Assembly: GCA_003116975.1 (NCBI GenBank)
Contig: BGKB01000009.1
Span: 1-64,000 of the forward strand
Direction: 5' to 3'
Source: Aurantiochytrium sp. KH105
Taxonomy: Eukaryota; Sar; Bigyra; Thraustochytrida; Thraustochytriidae
DNA: 64,000 bases
Both the position numbers and the translations under genes were made by a program. Under the pieces are notes generated by a model that saw nothing but the letters and a program-made list of their open reading frames with translations, had not been told where the DNA came from and did not search any database. Of this stretch, positions 21,010 through 30,963 are shown piece by piece (within the stretch, counting starts at the first letter, position 1; every line of letters starts with the position of its first letter).

Positions 21010-23991
21010 ATGGGCAAGCGCAAGGGCAGCAAGGGCGGCAAGGGCGGAGGCTCGAAGCGCCGCAAGGGCGGCCTCAGCAAAAACGCTCGCAAGGCCAAGG
21101 CCCAGGCCGACTGGTACACGAACGATGGCGCGACAGGCATCTACGGCAGCCTGAGCAAGAAGAACGACAAGTCTGGCGAGCGCGAGGAGAGCGCGGCCGG
21201 GCAAAGGTCAGGGAAGAGGCGCAGAGAGCGAGACGGTCTGCTCGGATCCCGCAATGGCATCGCGAACGGCTTCGAGGACGCTGATAGCGATGACGAGGTT
21301 GAATGGGACCAGGACGACAACGTCGATTCCGACGACGCCGAGGAAGAGCCTGACGCCGCGTACCAGGGTCTCTTGTCGAGCCTGACTAGCGCGGAAAACT
21401 CGTTGGCGCTCTCAGAGCGAGGCGTGCTTGACCGTGTACGTCGCGAGCAAGAAGGCATCGAAGATGATGATGATGATGATGATGACGACGACGAAGATGT
21501 CGACGAAGATGGAGAGGAGCAAGACGACGATGAAGAAGACGAGAATGGCGAAGGCAATAAAACGCAAGAGTCTGAAATCGACAACGCTGCGAATGCAGGC
21601 TCCCAGGTTAGCGACGTCGATGAAGACGACGAAGAGGGTGACGAAGACGAAGACGAAGACGCCGGGGCCGAGATGGCCGATAGCGGGCATTTCGAGGAAA
21701 GGTTTGTCAAGAATTACGGGTTTGACGAAGACAGTCTGGAAAGACTCGCGGATCAAGACGCACAAAAGGATCCGGCGACCAAACGAGAGAAAATGCTGCA
21801 ACGCAAGTCCAAGAGCAAGATCCTCGTGGGCACATCCAAGCTAAAGTGCATTGCCCTGGGCGCAGATGCTGATGCCATGGTAAATCGCAACGAATTTACG
21901 GCTGAACGTGTACGAAAAGGCAATGAGGACGCACTCGTTCAAGCTCACGAGATAAGGACGCGCCTCGCCAAGTCGTGGCTCGCGTATGCTGAACGGCGGC
22001 ATCGTATTTGCAAGGACCGTCTGGGCGAAGACAGAGTTCCACCTCGAAATGCATTCGGCTTCACTGCGCTCCAAAACGCTCTGGTTGAACCTTTGAAGAG
22101 GTACACGGATATAAACTTTGGCGCGCGGGACCTGGGCAATGCTTCAGAACTTCGTGAATTGTACGTGCTTCACGTGCTGAACCACGTCATGAAGAGCAGA
22201 GATTTGGTCACAAAACACAATGCTCGCCTCCGCATCCGGGCAGAAAAGCAACGTCGCGCAAGGGAGGCTGCCAAGGTCGCTCGCGGACAAGCAGCCTCTG
22301 GTAAGAGCGGCGAAGAAGAAGGAGAAGAAGAAGAAGAAGAAGAGGAGGAGGATAACGAGGCTGCCGAAAACGACGATCTCCTGGACGAGGTCATCCGTGA
22401 TCAGGGCTTTACGCGGCCCCAGGCCCTCATCCTCGTGCCGACACGGCACGCTGCATTGCGCGTCATGCGCGTCATGCTCGAGGTGTTGCCCTCAGGAACG
22501 AGTGTAGCGAATAAGTCGCGCATTTTCTCCGACTATTGCGAAGAAGGCGGCGAAGAGCTTCCGGATGTTGCCAAGCGGGTCCGACGCGAGTCTGCGACGG
22601 CGGGTGAAGCCTACGACGAACTATTTTACGATGCCGAGGAGCACCCGTTCCTGCGCGATGACGAAGCACGAAAAGGGGGTGGCGGCGGGCGCCCTGCGGA
22701 CTGGCATGATGTTTTCACGGGGAATAGTGATGAGTGCTTTCGTATTGGCGTGGCTTTGAACGGGCGCAAGAGCGTACGGTTCTTTGCGGATTTCTACAAG
22801 GCCGACATCATCATTGCCTCGCCTCTGGGCATTCGTCTTGCGACCGGCCAGGAGATTGGAGACGCCGCTGAAAATGAGCAGGATGCCGCCGGGCGCGATT
22901 CAGGCGGAGAAGAAGGGGAGGAGGTAGAAGAGGAGGACAATCTGGCTGATCTGGGCATTAATACTCGCGAGCAGCTGCGACGCGAGGAACGTCGAAAGGA
23001 AAAGGAGTCAACAGACTTTCTTTCGTCGATTGAAGTCTGCGTCATTGATCAGGCCGAGATGATTCAAATGCAGAACTGGCAACATCTCATTGACACGATG
23101 AGCGCCGTGAACAGAAAGCCCATTGAGCTTCGTGATGATATGGACTTTTCGCGCATCCGGCCCATTTCTCTCGTGGATGGCCTTCCGCGCCGCTTTCGCC
23201 AGACGATTGTATGCAGTGCGTATCCTGACCCTTTTATCAACGCTCTTACAGCGCCACGATCGAGCACCGACCTGAATCTCGCAGGCCAGCTCACTGTGCG
23301 CCGAGCGGCCTACTCTGGCGTTCTCGAGGATGTGGACGTGGACGGGATTGCCCACAAGTTTGTGCGTGTGGAAACCGATAGCGACGACCGTCTTGAGTAC
23401 TTTAGGATGAACGTGCTGCCAGCGTTGCAGCGTCAAGCTGCAGCGCACACTATGGTGGTCGTCCCGTCCTACCTTGACTTTGTCTCGGTGCGCAAGCTCT
23501 TTCGTGACGCGGCGCATAGTCTTGGCGAGGAGGGCGAGCGCGCCATGGGTAAGCCGTGGCGTCGTCAGCGCAAGAACCGCGTGCGCGACAAGTCGGGCAA
23601 GCGGCTCTCTCACACGGAGACTGATGGTGAAATTGAGCCGGCGCTCTTTGTTTCTGTGACCGAGTACTCGGAAACTGACCAGATCACGCGTGCGCGTGGC
23701 GATTTCTTTCACGGGCGGGCGAGGATTCTTCTCACAACGGAACGATTTCACTTTTACAACCGTTTCCGTCTTCGCGGCATCCACCGCTTGGTCTTTTATG
23801 CGCCGCCGCTCAACGCTCACTTTTACTCGGAGCTTGCAAACCTCATTGAGCCTTCTGCGGAGCCGTCATCAAACCTCGTGCTCTTTGACAAACGCGAAGC
23901 CATGGCGCTCGAGCGCATCGCCGGGACCACCGCTGCTCTGCACATGCTCAAGGGTACCAAACGCGTCTTTACGTTCACGACGGGCGTCTAG
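21010..23991 (+). CDS. UTP25: U3 snoRNA-associated SSU-processome factor Utp25 (DEF family)
   Basis: 993 residues. In yeast and vertebrates Utp25/DEF is a nucleolar protein needed for early 18S pre-rRNA processing. It is a pseudo-helicase: the fold resembles DEAD-box proteins but the Walker motifs are gone. Visible here are a Lys/Gly/Arg-rich N-terminus (nucleolar-type) and long Asp/Glu tracts at about 85-235 and 435-455. The conserved body follows: ALILVPTRHAALRVMRVML, DIIIASPLGIRLATG, SIEVCVIDQAEMIQMQNWQH, RFRQTIVCSAYPDPFINAL and a C-terminal stretch containing TEYSETDQITRARGDFFHGR and LTTERFHFYNRFRLRGI. It is longer than animal and yeast members (about 720-760) mainly because of the acidic insertions. 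The start is an ATG giving MGKRKGSKGG. Confidence 0.93.
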   Translation: MGKRKGSKGGKGGGSKRRKGGLSKNARKAKAQADWYTNDGATGIYGSLSKKNDKSGEREESAAGQRSGKRRRERDGLLGSRNGIANGFEDADSDDEVEWDQDDNVDSDDAEEEPDAAYQGLLSSLTSAENSLALSERGVLDRVRREQEGIEDDDDDDDDDDEDVDEDGEEQDDDEEDENGEGNKTQESEIDNAANAGSQVSDVDEDDEEGDEDEDEDAGAEMADSGHFEERFVKNYGFDEDSLERLADQDAQKDPATKREKMLQRKSKSKILVGTSKLKCIALGADADAMVNRNEFTAERVRKGNEDALVQAHEIRTRLAKSWLAYAERRHRICKDRLGEDRVPPRNAFGFTALQNALVEPLKRYTDINFGARDLGNASELRELYVLHVLNHVMKSRDLVTKHNARLRIRAEKQRRAREAAKVARGQAASGKSGEEEGEEEEEEEEEDNEAAENDDLLDEVIRDQGFTRPQALILVPTRHAALRVMRVMLEVLPSGTSVANKSRIFSDYCEEGGEELPDVAKRVRRESATAGEAYDELFYDAEEHPFLRDDEARKGGGGGRPADWHDVFTGNSDECFRIGVALNGRKSVRFFADFYKADIIIASPLGIRLATGQEIGDAAENEQDAAGRDSGGEEGEEVEEEDNLADLGINTREQLRREERRKEKESTDFLSSIEVCVIDQAEMIQMQNWQHLIDTMSAVNRKPIELRDDMDFSRIRPISLVDGLPRRFRQTIVCSAYPDPFINALTAPRSSTDLNLAGQLTVRRAAYSGVLEDVDVDGIAHKFVRVETDSDDRLEYFRMNVLPALQRQAAAHTMVVVPSYLDFVSVRKLFRDAAHSLGEEGERAMGKPWRRQRKNRVRDKSGKRLSHTETDGEIEPALFVSVTEYSETDQITRARGDFFHGRARILLTTERFHFYNRFRLRGIHRLVFYAPPLNAHFYSELANLIEPSAEPSSNLVLFDKREAMALERIAGTTAALHMLKGTKRVFTFTTGV

Positions 23992-25926
23992 GCAAGCAAT
24001 CTTCAACTGTGTGGGTGTCGGTCGGGTCGTAGTATGGGTACCACTAGCATGTTTCCTTTTTTTTTTTTGGTTTCCTTTGCGAATCATCTCCTTTTGCTTT
24101 CTTGATTGCGTCGCTGTTGTGTCCCATCGTGTGTCGGCCTACCACCATGCCTGCGAATGGAAGAGTAGAAACAGCTTGTCGTCTCGATTTCTCGGCTTTG
24201 GGGGAGATTGTCTTGGTCGCCAAGCGTCCACAAAACTCGCCAACGTGAGGAGGAAGCGACTTGAACGTCCACGCGCGGGACACCTTGCCTCGAGGAGCCA
24301 GCGGACAATGTATTCATTTTCTGCCAGGCCACAACTGCTCTGCGCATGTCCACGGGACGTCGTCTTCATCGACTCGATTGCGGAGCGCGCGCTCTTGTTG
24401 CTCCTTGTTTTTGCTGCTGGGCATGCACTTCTACAAATCAAACCAAGGTCCCCTCGGTGCTACCACGGTACTGATTTTGCTGCCACTGCTGCCCTCGAGG
24501 CCGGCCCCGGGTCCCCGACGCAGTCCCAGCCAAGCCCGTTGATAGATGAGAGCGCCGCGGTGGCCCTTCTCCATGGGTATCATGATGATACCATACGAAG
24601 ATGGCGCGCCGCGCACTCGCTGTCAAAACGAGACGAGACGAGTCGGGACGAGAGCCCCGGGCGCTGTCCGCCTGAGGACGGATGGCCTCTGCTCTCCCTC
24701 TCCGCGGCGCGCTCCGAATGCATGCTGGGGCGGGGCGGCGGGGCGACTCGGTTGGCCGCCCTCCGTGCGTCGCGCGCGAGCCGCGCAGGGTCCCGAGACT
24801 CGGGTCTGGCGGCGGCGCTCGCGCATTACGCTATCGCTCGTCCATTGTGCGACCGACCCGCGGCCTCTCTCTGCCTGCCTCCGACTGACTGCCTGACCAC
24901 ACGCACGCGTCGGCAGCCGGCGCGGCGCGCCAGGAAGCAAACTCCGTTCGCCCGCGACGGGGCGGTCGAGCGAGCCCTGGCCGCGCCCCGCGCCCGAGAG
25001 CGGCGCAAGAGTCGCGGCGCCAAGGCCCAATCTGCAGTTCTGCAATCCCGAGCCCAGCCCAGCCAGCATCCGCCGAGCCCAGCCCAGCCTGGCCCCGGCG
25101 AGCCGAGCAGAGCAGAGCCGAGCCGAGCCGAGCCGAGCCGAGCAACGCCGAGCCGGCAGCGAGCGAGAGCAGCGGCGAGGCAAGGCGAGGCAAGGCGTGT
25201 CTCCCGGGAAGCCGGGCCGGCGGCGAGGAGGGTCCAGCCCGATTCCACCCGCCCTGCGAGCAGAAAGAAGCAGCGAGAAGCGAAGAAACAGACCCTCCGC
25301 GACCCAGGCCAAAAGCCCCGCGCAGGCGCTCGCGCCGGCCGCCGAGGCGGGAGCGCCGCGCCGCGCCGCGGCAGAAACGCTCGCGGCGCGCGAGGCGCCG
25401 GTCAGATTGGCGGGAGCCGCGGGCGTCGCGCCGGCGGTGGTGTCGGGGTTGTTGTTGCCGTCGAAGGAGAAGCTGGCTAGCTGCTGGGAGTCAGAGGTGT
25501 GTGTGCGCGAAGAGACGGTGCGAGAGCGCAGGCAGGCAGGCAGGGCGTTACGGAGGGAGAGCCTGGTAGGCTTGCGGCGCGGATCTCTGCGCAGACGCGC
25601 AGGTGCTCGCTGAGCCCGAGACGCGCAGCGCGGCGAGAAGCCTGCTCGCTTTCCCGTGCGCAGGTTCCGCGCCGGACACGAAGTTGGCGCCGAAGACGGC
25701 AACGGGCGGCGGCAGAACTCGAACGGCAAGAAGACCGAGCCCACTCCAAGGCCGCGTCAAAAGAGCAATTCGACGCTCGCTCGATCGAGGTACGATACTC
25801 GTGCGGACGAAGGGCACCCGACCAAGACCACGTACAAGGAGAAAAGAAAAGAAATAGAAAAGAACCAAGATCAAGCAGAGGAAGCAGAGAGGGGGGGAAA
25901 CCAAGTACAGACGAAAAGCACAAGGA
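23992..25926. other. 1.9-kb gene-free region upstream of the PPP phosphatase
   Basis: The first part is T-rich and probably the Utp25 3' UTR. From about 24540 it becomes strongly GC-rich with AGCCG repeats near 25115-25141 and many overlapping open frames lacking domains. One frame is open from 23690 through 25480, but it starts inside Utp25 on another frame and reads as Arg/Ala/Pro low complexity, so I do not call it. The last 350 bp is A-rich, consistent with a 5' UTR or promoter. Confidence 0.45.
24576..24592. promoter_or_regulatory. Perfect 8-bp inverted repeat, GGTATCAT-G-ATGATACC
   Basis: Two 8-bp arms around one central base. Such a compact palindrome could be a dimeric transcription-factor site, but a single copy in 64 kb could also be chance. 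Confidence 0.3.
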
Positions 25927-27648
25927 ATGGAAGAGATGGATCTTTCCGTGGACCATGTGCCTGAAGAAGAAAAGACTGCGGGAGACGCGAGCGAGAGATC
26001 CAGAGCAACCGCCAAGGGCTTTGGGGCCAAGGAGAGCCCTAACAGAGCCAAGCTCGAGCTGGAGCTCCACTCGATTGGCAGGTCGCACAAGGTTGCCATT
26101 CGAAGGACCTCCATGGCCCGCGTGAGCAGCTTCCAAACCCGGACTCGCATGCAAAGGGAGCTCACGCAAAGCAGAACCACGAAAAGCGTCAAGCGCTGCG
26201 AGGTCGCGGAGCGTCTTTTGACAGTCTTTCGGCGCTTCGAAGATGACATCGTGCAGCAGTACTTTTGGTCACGAGACTTTGCCCAAGACTTTCTCTGTCT
26301 GTGCGAGTACGCCAAGGCTGCTATGCGCAACGAACCCAAGCTCTTTACCCTGCGAGGACCTGTGCACGTGTTCGGGGACATTCACGGAAATATTGAGGAC
26401 CTCTTTTTCTTCCGCGACAAACTCTGGCCCACAGGCATGGAGCTCACCGCGGGCAAGTTCCTCTTTCTTGGAGACTATGTGGACCGAGGCATGAACGGCC
26501 TCGAAGTGCTTACTTATTTGTTTTCCAGCAAAGTCTGTGCCCCGCACAAGCTCTTCATGTTGCGCGGCAACCACGAACTTCGCTATGTAAATGGTTGGGA
26601 GCAACACTACAGGGAGCGCAGCTTTCTCTGGCAGTGCAAGGACCGCTTCGGGCAGAGGCTTGGAGAAAAGGTGTGGCGTGCCGCGAATGCAGTCTTTGAC
26701 TGCCTTCCGCTAGCCTGCGTCATTGACGAGTCAGTCTTTTGCTCGCACGGCGGCATTCCCCGCCAACGTGGCGCGCCCTCGCTCCCCAGTAATGGCAGTG
26801 ACCCCTGCGAGAGCGAGAGTGCCAACGACAGCGAAGAGGGGGGCCAGGGCATTTTTGACTTTTCGCAACGCGACCAGGAAGGCAAGTCTCCGGACGAGGA
26901 CACGCGCCTGGCAGACATTGCCTCTTTGCCAAGCATTCTGAAAATCACGCCAATGCGTCTCGGTCCAGAGGAGGATGAAGATGAAGACGAGGAGATGGCC
27001 ATTGCCGTCGCACTCAAGGCGCCGGAACTCGAACCCTGGCAAACGTCGTTGGCCATGGATTTGCTCTGGGGAGATCCGTGTCCTTCGAATGGGCTTGCCG
27101 CCGCAAACGGGGCCAGCGCCAAACAAGAGAGTCCCCATCTCGATGCCTCGGGCTTTGGGCCCGGGCAGCGTGGCGGTGCAGCCATTATGTTTGGTCAGCG
27201 TGCCGTCGACGAATTCTTTGCTTCGAACGGCTTCACCATCATGCTTCGCGCGCACCAAGCAAGCGCTGCGGGCGTTGCTGTATCCAAGAATGGAAAGGTG
27301 GTGACCGTATTTTCCACCTCCAAGGACCACGCGCTCGGCGACAAGTCCACCTGCGCCTACATGCTCGTGGAGGACTCCAAGGTCATTGCCGTCAACCGTA
27401 TCGTTGAAGACCCCGTGCGCATGCCCAAGCAGCGCACGCGCGTTCGCGTTTCTGCGAATGCAGGAGGCACCCTTTCGGAAAACGACAGCAGCGCAGGCAA
27501 CGGGCTCGATGAAGAGGCTGATGCTCGAACGTCTGAGAGCCCCTCGTCGACGGCATCCGGCAAGCGAGGGAATAAACGTAGCGTCAACGTCTTTCCGTTG
27601 GCCGCCAAAATCATGTCCAAGACAACGACAATGTCTCAGGCCGCCTAG
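25927..27648 (+). CDS. PPP-family Ser/Thr protein phosphatase with acidic insertion
   Basis: 573 residues. All metal-site motifs are present: GDIHG (150-154), GDYVDRG (182-188), RGNHE (213-217), H274 in SHGGIP and H443 in RAHQ. It should therefore be an active binuclear-metal phosphatase removing phosphate from Ser/Thr. Between HGG and the LLWGDP motif (379-384) lie about 100 residues where PP1/PP2A have about 33; the extra part is acidic (EEDEDEDEEMA) and Ser-rich. The FSTSKDHALGDKSTCAYM segment in place of the PP1 FSAPNYC loop is closer to the PPEF/PP7 branch, but no EF-hand is visible. The N-terminus (1-100) is charged and probably disordered. The ATG start is in frame with no upstream extension. 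Family is certain; subfamily is tentative. Confidence 0.92.
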   Translation: MEEMDLSVDHVPEEEKTAGDASERSRATAKGFGAKESPNRAKLELELHSIGRSHKVAIRRTSMARVSSFQTRTRMQRELTQSRTTKSVKRCEVAERLLTVFRRFEDDIVQQYFWSRDFAQDFLCLCEYAKAAMRNEPKLFTLRGPVHVFGDIHGNIEDLFFFRDKLWPTGMELTAGKFLFLGDYVDRGMNGLEVLTYLFSSKVCAPHKLFMLRGNHELRYVNGWEQHYRERSFLWQCKDRFGQRLGEKVWRAANAVFDCLPLACVIDESVFCSHGGIPRQRGAPSLPSNGSDPCESESANDSEEGGQGIFDFSQRDQEGKSPDEDTRLADIASLPSILKITPMRLGPEEDEDEDEEMAIAVALKAPELEPWQTSLAMDLLWGDPCPSNGLAAANGASAKQESPHLDASGFGPGQRGGAAIMFGQRAVDEFFASNGFTIMLRAHQASAAGVAVSKNGKVVTVFSTSKDHALGDKSTCAYMLVEDSKVIAVNRIVEDPVRMPKQRTRVRVSANAGGTLSENDSSAGNGLDEEADARTSESPSSTASGKRGNKRSVNVFPLAAKIMSKTTTMSQAA

Positions 27649-27964
27649 ATAGCTTCCTTTTTGAGACCGCAACGCTCTCCTCTCCTAATTCGCGGTAACA
27701 TTTGCGAAAAGAGGGGATGAGGGGGGCTTGAAGACGAAAACTTTTGCATGAACACAAAACGAGCAACCAAAGGTAATTGAAAGAAACCCATACGATTCTT
27801 ATAGCCACGACTAACCAGAAATTATAATTGCCTCAACGTCTTCTCCTTGATGTCGAAACGTGCGCGCGACACACGATGATTGTCATTTGTTTTGCTCAAA
27901 GCTCGAAGCGTGTCGAGGTCAAAGAGAAACATTTGTTACGTTTCCTTTGCTTTGCGTTGAAACC
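27649..27964. other. Convergent 3' flanks (PPP phosphatase / SNRNP27)
   Basis: 316 bp, AT-richer than the flanking coding DNA, between two tail-to-tail stop codons. It presumably holds both 3' UTRs and polyadenylation sites; no other feature is seen. Confidence 0.5.
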
Positions 27965-28663
27965 TCAATTATCGAGCGAGCGATTAAAGCCGCCCTTGCG
28001 ATTCATGTATTGACGAAACTTGCGCTTCTTGTTCAAGGCCGCGGCGCCCTTGGCTGGTCCGCGCTGATTATCTTCGACAACCTTTTCCTTGGTCGAATCG
28101 AATGAAGTAATGCCTAGCAACATCTTCATTTGCTCCTCTTCGCTCATTCCTTGCATTTTCTCTTCCTGCGTCATGTTCGCGGCGATCTTGCGCTCCTTGG
28201 TTACCACGCGTCCGAACTCGTCGACCTCGACGTTTTCTTCCGCATCTTGCGATTTGCCTACAGACGCGTCTTCCTTGACATCTGTTTGTACGGTATTATC
28301 GTCTCGCTCAGGCGAGCGGTCTTCTCGCTTTGGGCGCTTGTCTCTGCGGCTGCGCTCATTGTCTTCCTCGCTCGAATACCCTCGATCCCTGTCCTTGCTG
28401 CCTCTGCTTCTGCCTCGGTCCCTGTCTCTTTCATAATCTCTGTAGCGCCTGTCGTCGTATCGCCGACGTCCGCGCTCGTATCCGCTGTCCTCGTCTTCGT
28501 TTTCGTAGCGCCTGTCGTCGTAGTCCTCCTCGTCACGGCGTCGCGAGTGGCGCCTCCTGTCACGGTCCTCTTCGTGGTCGGCATCTTCGTCGCGGCGCCG
28601 GTCTCGCCTGTCGCGCTTGCGGCTGTGCCGGTCGGGGCTGTACGTCTCGCGTCTGCGCTCCAT
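27965..28663 (-). CDS. SNRNP27: U4/U6.U5 tri-snRNP 27 kDa protein
   Basis: 232 residues. The first 110 are an Arg/Asp/Glu/Ser-rich RS-like domain (RRDRRRDEDADHEEDRDRR). The C-terminal 60 residues match the conserved SNRNP27/Snu66-associated tail: MLLGITSFDSTK, KKRKFRQYMNRKGGFNRSLD, close to the animal ending GGFNRPLD. SNRNP27 sits in the tri-snRNP and affects 5' splice-site choice. Presence of this gene agrees with the GT-AG introns seen elsewhere in the window. It diverges from the tautomerase-like gene. The start is the ATG at 28661-28663. Confidence 0.93.
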   Translation of the reverse strand: MERRRETYSPDRHSRKRDRRDRRRDEDADHEEDRDRRRHSRRRDEEDYDDRRYENEDEDSGYERGRRRYDDRRYRDYERDRDRGRSRGSKDRDRGYSSEEDNERSRRDKRPKREDRSPERDDNTVQTDVKEDASVGKSQDAEENVEVDEFGRVVTKERKIAANMTQEEKMQGMSEEEQMKMLLGITSFDSTKEKVVEDNQRGPAKGAAALNKKRKFRQYMNRKGGFNRSLDN

Positions 28664-29071
28664 CGCGCGCGAGGAAGAGCGAGGCCGCGGTCTCCGGGAC
28701 TGCGGCTGCGCAGCCTGTCTCTGCTCGAGCGATCTCTGTCCAAGGTCTGTCTATCTGTCGAGCTCTGTGGCTTGATTTTTGTTTTTGTTTTTTTGGGGGT
28801 TTTTTCCAAGCGACGGCCCTCGGCAGACCTGCATCCAGCGGCGAGGGACCCGCGCGCTCGGCGCATGGCGCTCGGCGCCGACGGTCTACTGGTGGGTCGG
28901 TCAGGCCGGTCGACCGGCTGGTATTTCCCGCTTCTGCGTCGCGAGTCACTGCGCGACGTGCGGACGGCAGAGCGATTGACGTCAACAAACGAAGCAACCA
29001 CAACAATAACAACAACAACAGCAGCAACAAATACTGCGCTCGACGGGAGCTAGCTTGACCTAGCCGCGAAG
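28664..29071. promoter_or_regulatory. Shared upstream region, SNRNP27 and tautomerase-like gene
   Basis: 408 bp between divergent start codons, with a T-rich run near 28770-28805 and CAACAA-type repeats near 28985-29030. No defined element is recognised. Confidence 0.4.
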
Positions 29072-30277
29072 ATGACCGTGCGGATCTTCATACGGCAAGA
29101 GGGCCTCGACCAGCGTCGCGGGGTGATCTCGGACGCCATTCATAGCGCCATGCAAGAGGCGATCAATCTCCCGGCGGATGAAAAGCGCCACCTTTTCGTG
29201 CCCTTCACGGCGGAGAATCTGATCGTGTCCGAGGGCAGGTCGGGGAACTACATGCTGGTGGAAATCCTGTTAGTGGCAGGGAGAACTGATGCCGACAAGG
29301 AGCGCCTAATTACTACCGTGTTTACAAATCTAAAGGGCGCAGGCTTTGCGGTGGCGCACATAGAAGTGATCATTGTCGAGGCCCCTTTGGCCAGCTGGGG
29401 CTTTCGCGGCCGACATGGCCCGAGCGCCGTGCTGGACTACCTCCCGCCTGCCGAACGGGCTGCAAAGCGGTCTCTTGCAGAAACTTTTCAGCTTGAGTCC
29501 AGGGCAGACCAACAACATGTGTCTGACAAGTCACAATCGCCACAGCAAGAACACCATCAACAATCACAACAGCAGCAGACGCAGCAGCAACAGCAACAGC
29601 AACAGTCGCCGAGATCGAACGATCTCAGCGGCAAAGTGCGTAACTCCGGACACCGCCACGCAAGGGAATTCTGGAACTTGGGTCAGTTCCGGTCCATTCG
29701 GTCGACAGCCGAATCGCAGCACCACAAGCCAAGCAGTAGCGGCGCGACCGCCAAGGTCAGGCGTTGCATTGTCTGCTGTGAGACGTGCAAAGCAGGCTCG
29801 ATTCACCATCGCAGAGGGTACAAGACTAAATTTGGCTGCTATACGTGTGCCCAGACGGCCGCAGCAGCTGTGCACGAGAGTGTTAAGGACGCTCTGATTT
29901 TGCCTCTCTGCCAGATTCCTCGCTTTAGACAATTTGGCGAAGAGCGCACATGCTTTGCCATCCACCACTCAGGAGACCCGTATCCCGATCTGGCGTGCAC
30001 GCGACAAGAGAAACCACGCGTGATCCCACCTCTTTTTAGTTACGCAAAGCGCACAAAGACAAACAAGGACCCCGTCGAAACGAACGAGTCGTCAACGAGT
30101 GCTGCGCAGCAGCGACAGCAAATGTCAAGTGACAAAAGCTCAGCATCGAGAAGCGACGACGACGCTGACAGGAACGATGGCAATGAGGAGACAAACGGCG
30201 GCCAGGACGAAGTCAGGGCCCCAATGGTGCACGACAAAGGCGCACATGTCGGCATGCCGTCGCCAGAGAACTCATGA
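29072..30277 (+). CDS. Tautomerase-like domain fused to a PiggyBac-tail-like Cys-rich domain
   Basis: 401 residues. Residues 1-118 follow the Tautomerase_2 (MIF/4-OT superfamily) pattern: VRIFIRQEGLDQRRGVISDA, IHSAMQEAINLPADEKRHLF, VEILLVAGRTDADKERLI, VEAPLASWGFRGRHG. The catalytic proline that follows Met in active members is Thr here, so activity is doubtful. A Gln-rich linker (about 150-190) leads to a Cys/His domain (about 230-310) with CIVCCETC, HHRRGYKTKFGCYTC, LPLC and CFAIHHSGD. That spacing resembles the zinc-binding C-terminal tail of PiggyBac-type transposases, without the DDE catalytic core. The C-terminus is Ser/Asp-rich. Function unknown. The fusion in one uninterrupted frame is directly visible; both domain assignments are by pattern recognition only. 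Confidence 0.7.
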   Translation: MTVRIFIRQEGLDQRRGVISDAIHSAMQEAINLPADEKRHLFVPFTAENLIVSEGRSGNYMLVEILLVAGRTDADKERLITTVFTNLKGAGFAVAHIEVIIVEAPLASWGFRGRHGPSAVLDYLPPAERAAKRSLAETFQLESRADQQHVSDKSQSPQQEHHQQSQQQQTQQQQQQQQSPRSNDLSGKVRNSGHRHAREFWNLGQFRSIRSTAESQHHKPSSSGATAKVRRCIVCCETCKAGSIHHRRGYKTKFGCYTCAQTAAAAVHESVKDALILPLCQIPRFRQFGEERTCFAIHHSGDPYPDLACTRQEKPRVIPPLFSYAKRTKTNKDPVETNESSTSAAQQRQQMSSDKSSASRSDDDADRNDGNEETNGGQDEVRAPMVHDKGAHVGMPSPENS

Positions 30278-30928
30278 CGTGTTTCTTTCGTCTGACGTGA
30301 ATGAATTGGCTGGTGAACTCGCATCAATTATATTTTCTTGCTTGTGATCCCAACAGCCACCCGCCGTTCGGTATATAACATACCATGGTGCGCTATCCCA
30401 TCCTCGGGCCAGCTCTTGTCGCCCTTTGCAGCGTCATGCGCTCTCGCCTCAACAGAGAAGTGCAACTTTGCGAAAAACTCATGACCGGTAGCCCCGGATA
30501 TCCTACATGATCAAAAAGGAAAAAGAAAAATGAAAAAGGAAAAGAAAAAACCTCGTCTGCAACTCGAAGAAAGGGGCTCGCTCTCAACCGCCGCCGTTGG
30601 CCCGTCCTCGCCCGCGCGCGCGCCCGGCCGCGGCGCTGGCCGGCCCTCCGCCGCCTCTCCGCGCGGGCGCCGCAGGCCGGCGGGTCCCCGGCAGCTCCCG
30701 TGCGCGACGTCGGCGCGCGCTGCGCGGCGGCGTCTCCGCCAGGGCCGGCGGCGGCGGCGCGGGCGGAGAGGAGGCGGGAGCGCAGGACGGAAGACGGAGG
30801 ATAAGCGGGAAGATCCGGGCGAGGAAATGACGGAGGGTCGAGGATAAGCGGCTGCCTGCGGCGAGGGAGAGAGGCGAGACCGAGGCGCGGAGACCAAACC
30901 ATCAACGACGACGCTTCGTGCGCGGCGA

Positions 30929-30963
<35 letters not shown>

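Noticed and set aside
23690-25480. Long + strand open frame of ~600 codons
   Set aside because: It begins inside Utp25 in another frame and its later part is Arg/Ala/Pro low complexity in very GC-rich DNA. No domain is visible.
29580-30000. Possible intact PiggyBac transposon
   Set aside because: Only the Cys-rich tail is recognisable. There is no DDE catalytic domain, no terminal inverted repeats and no TTAA duplication around the gene.
30384-30509. 41-codon ATG frame just after a TATATAA sequence
   Set aside because: Too short, no domain and no homologue known to me; one TATA-like match is not enough.
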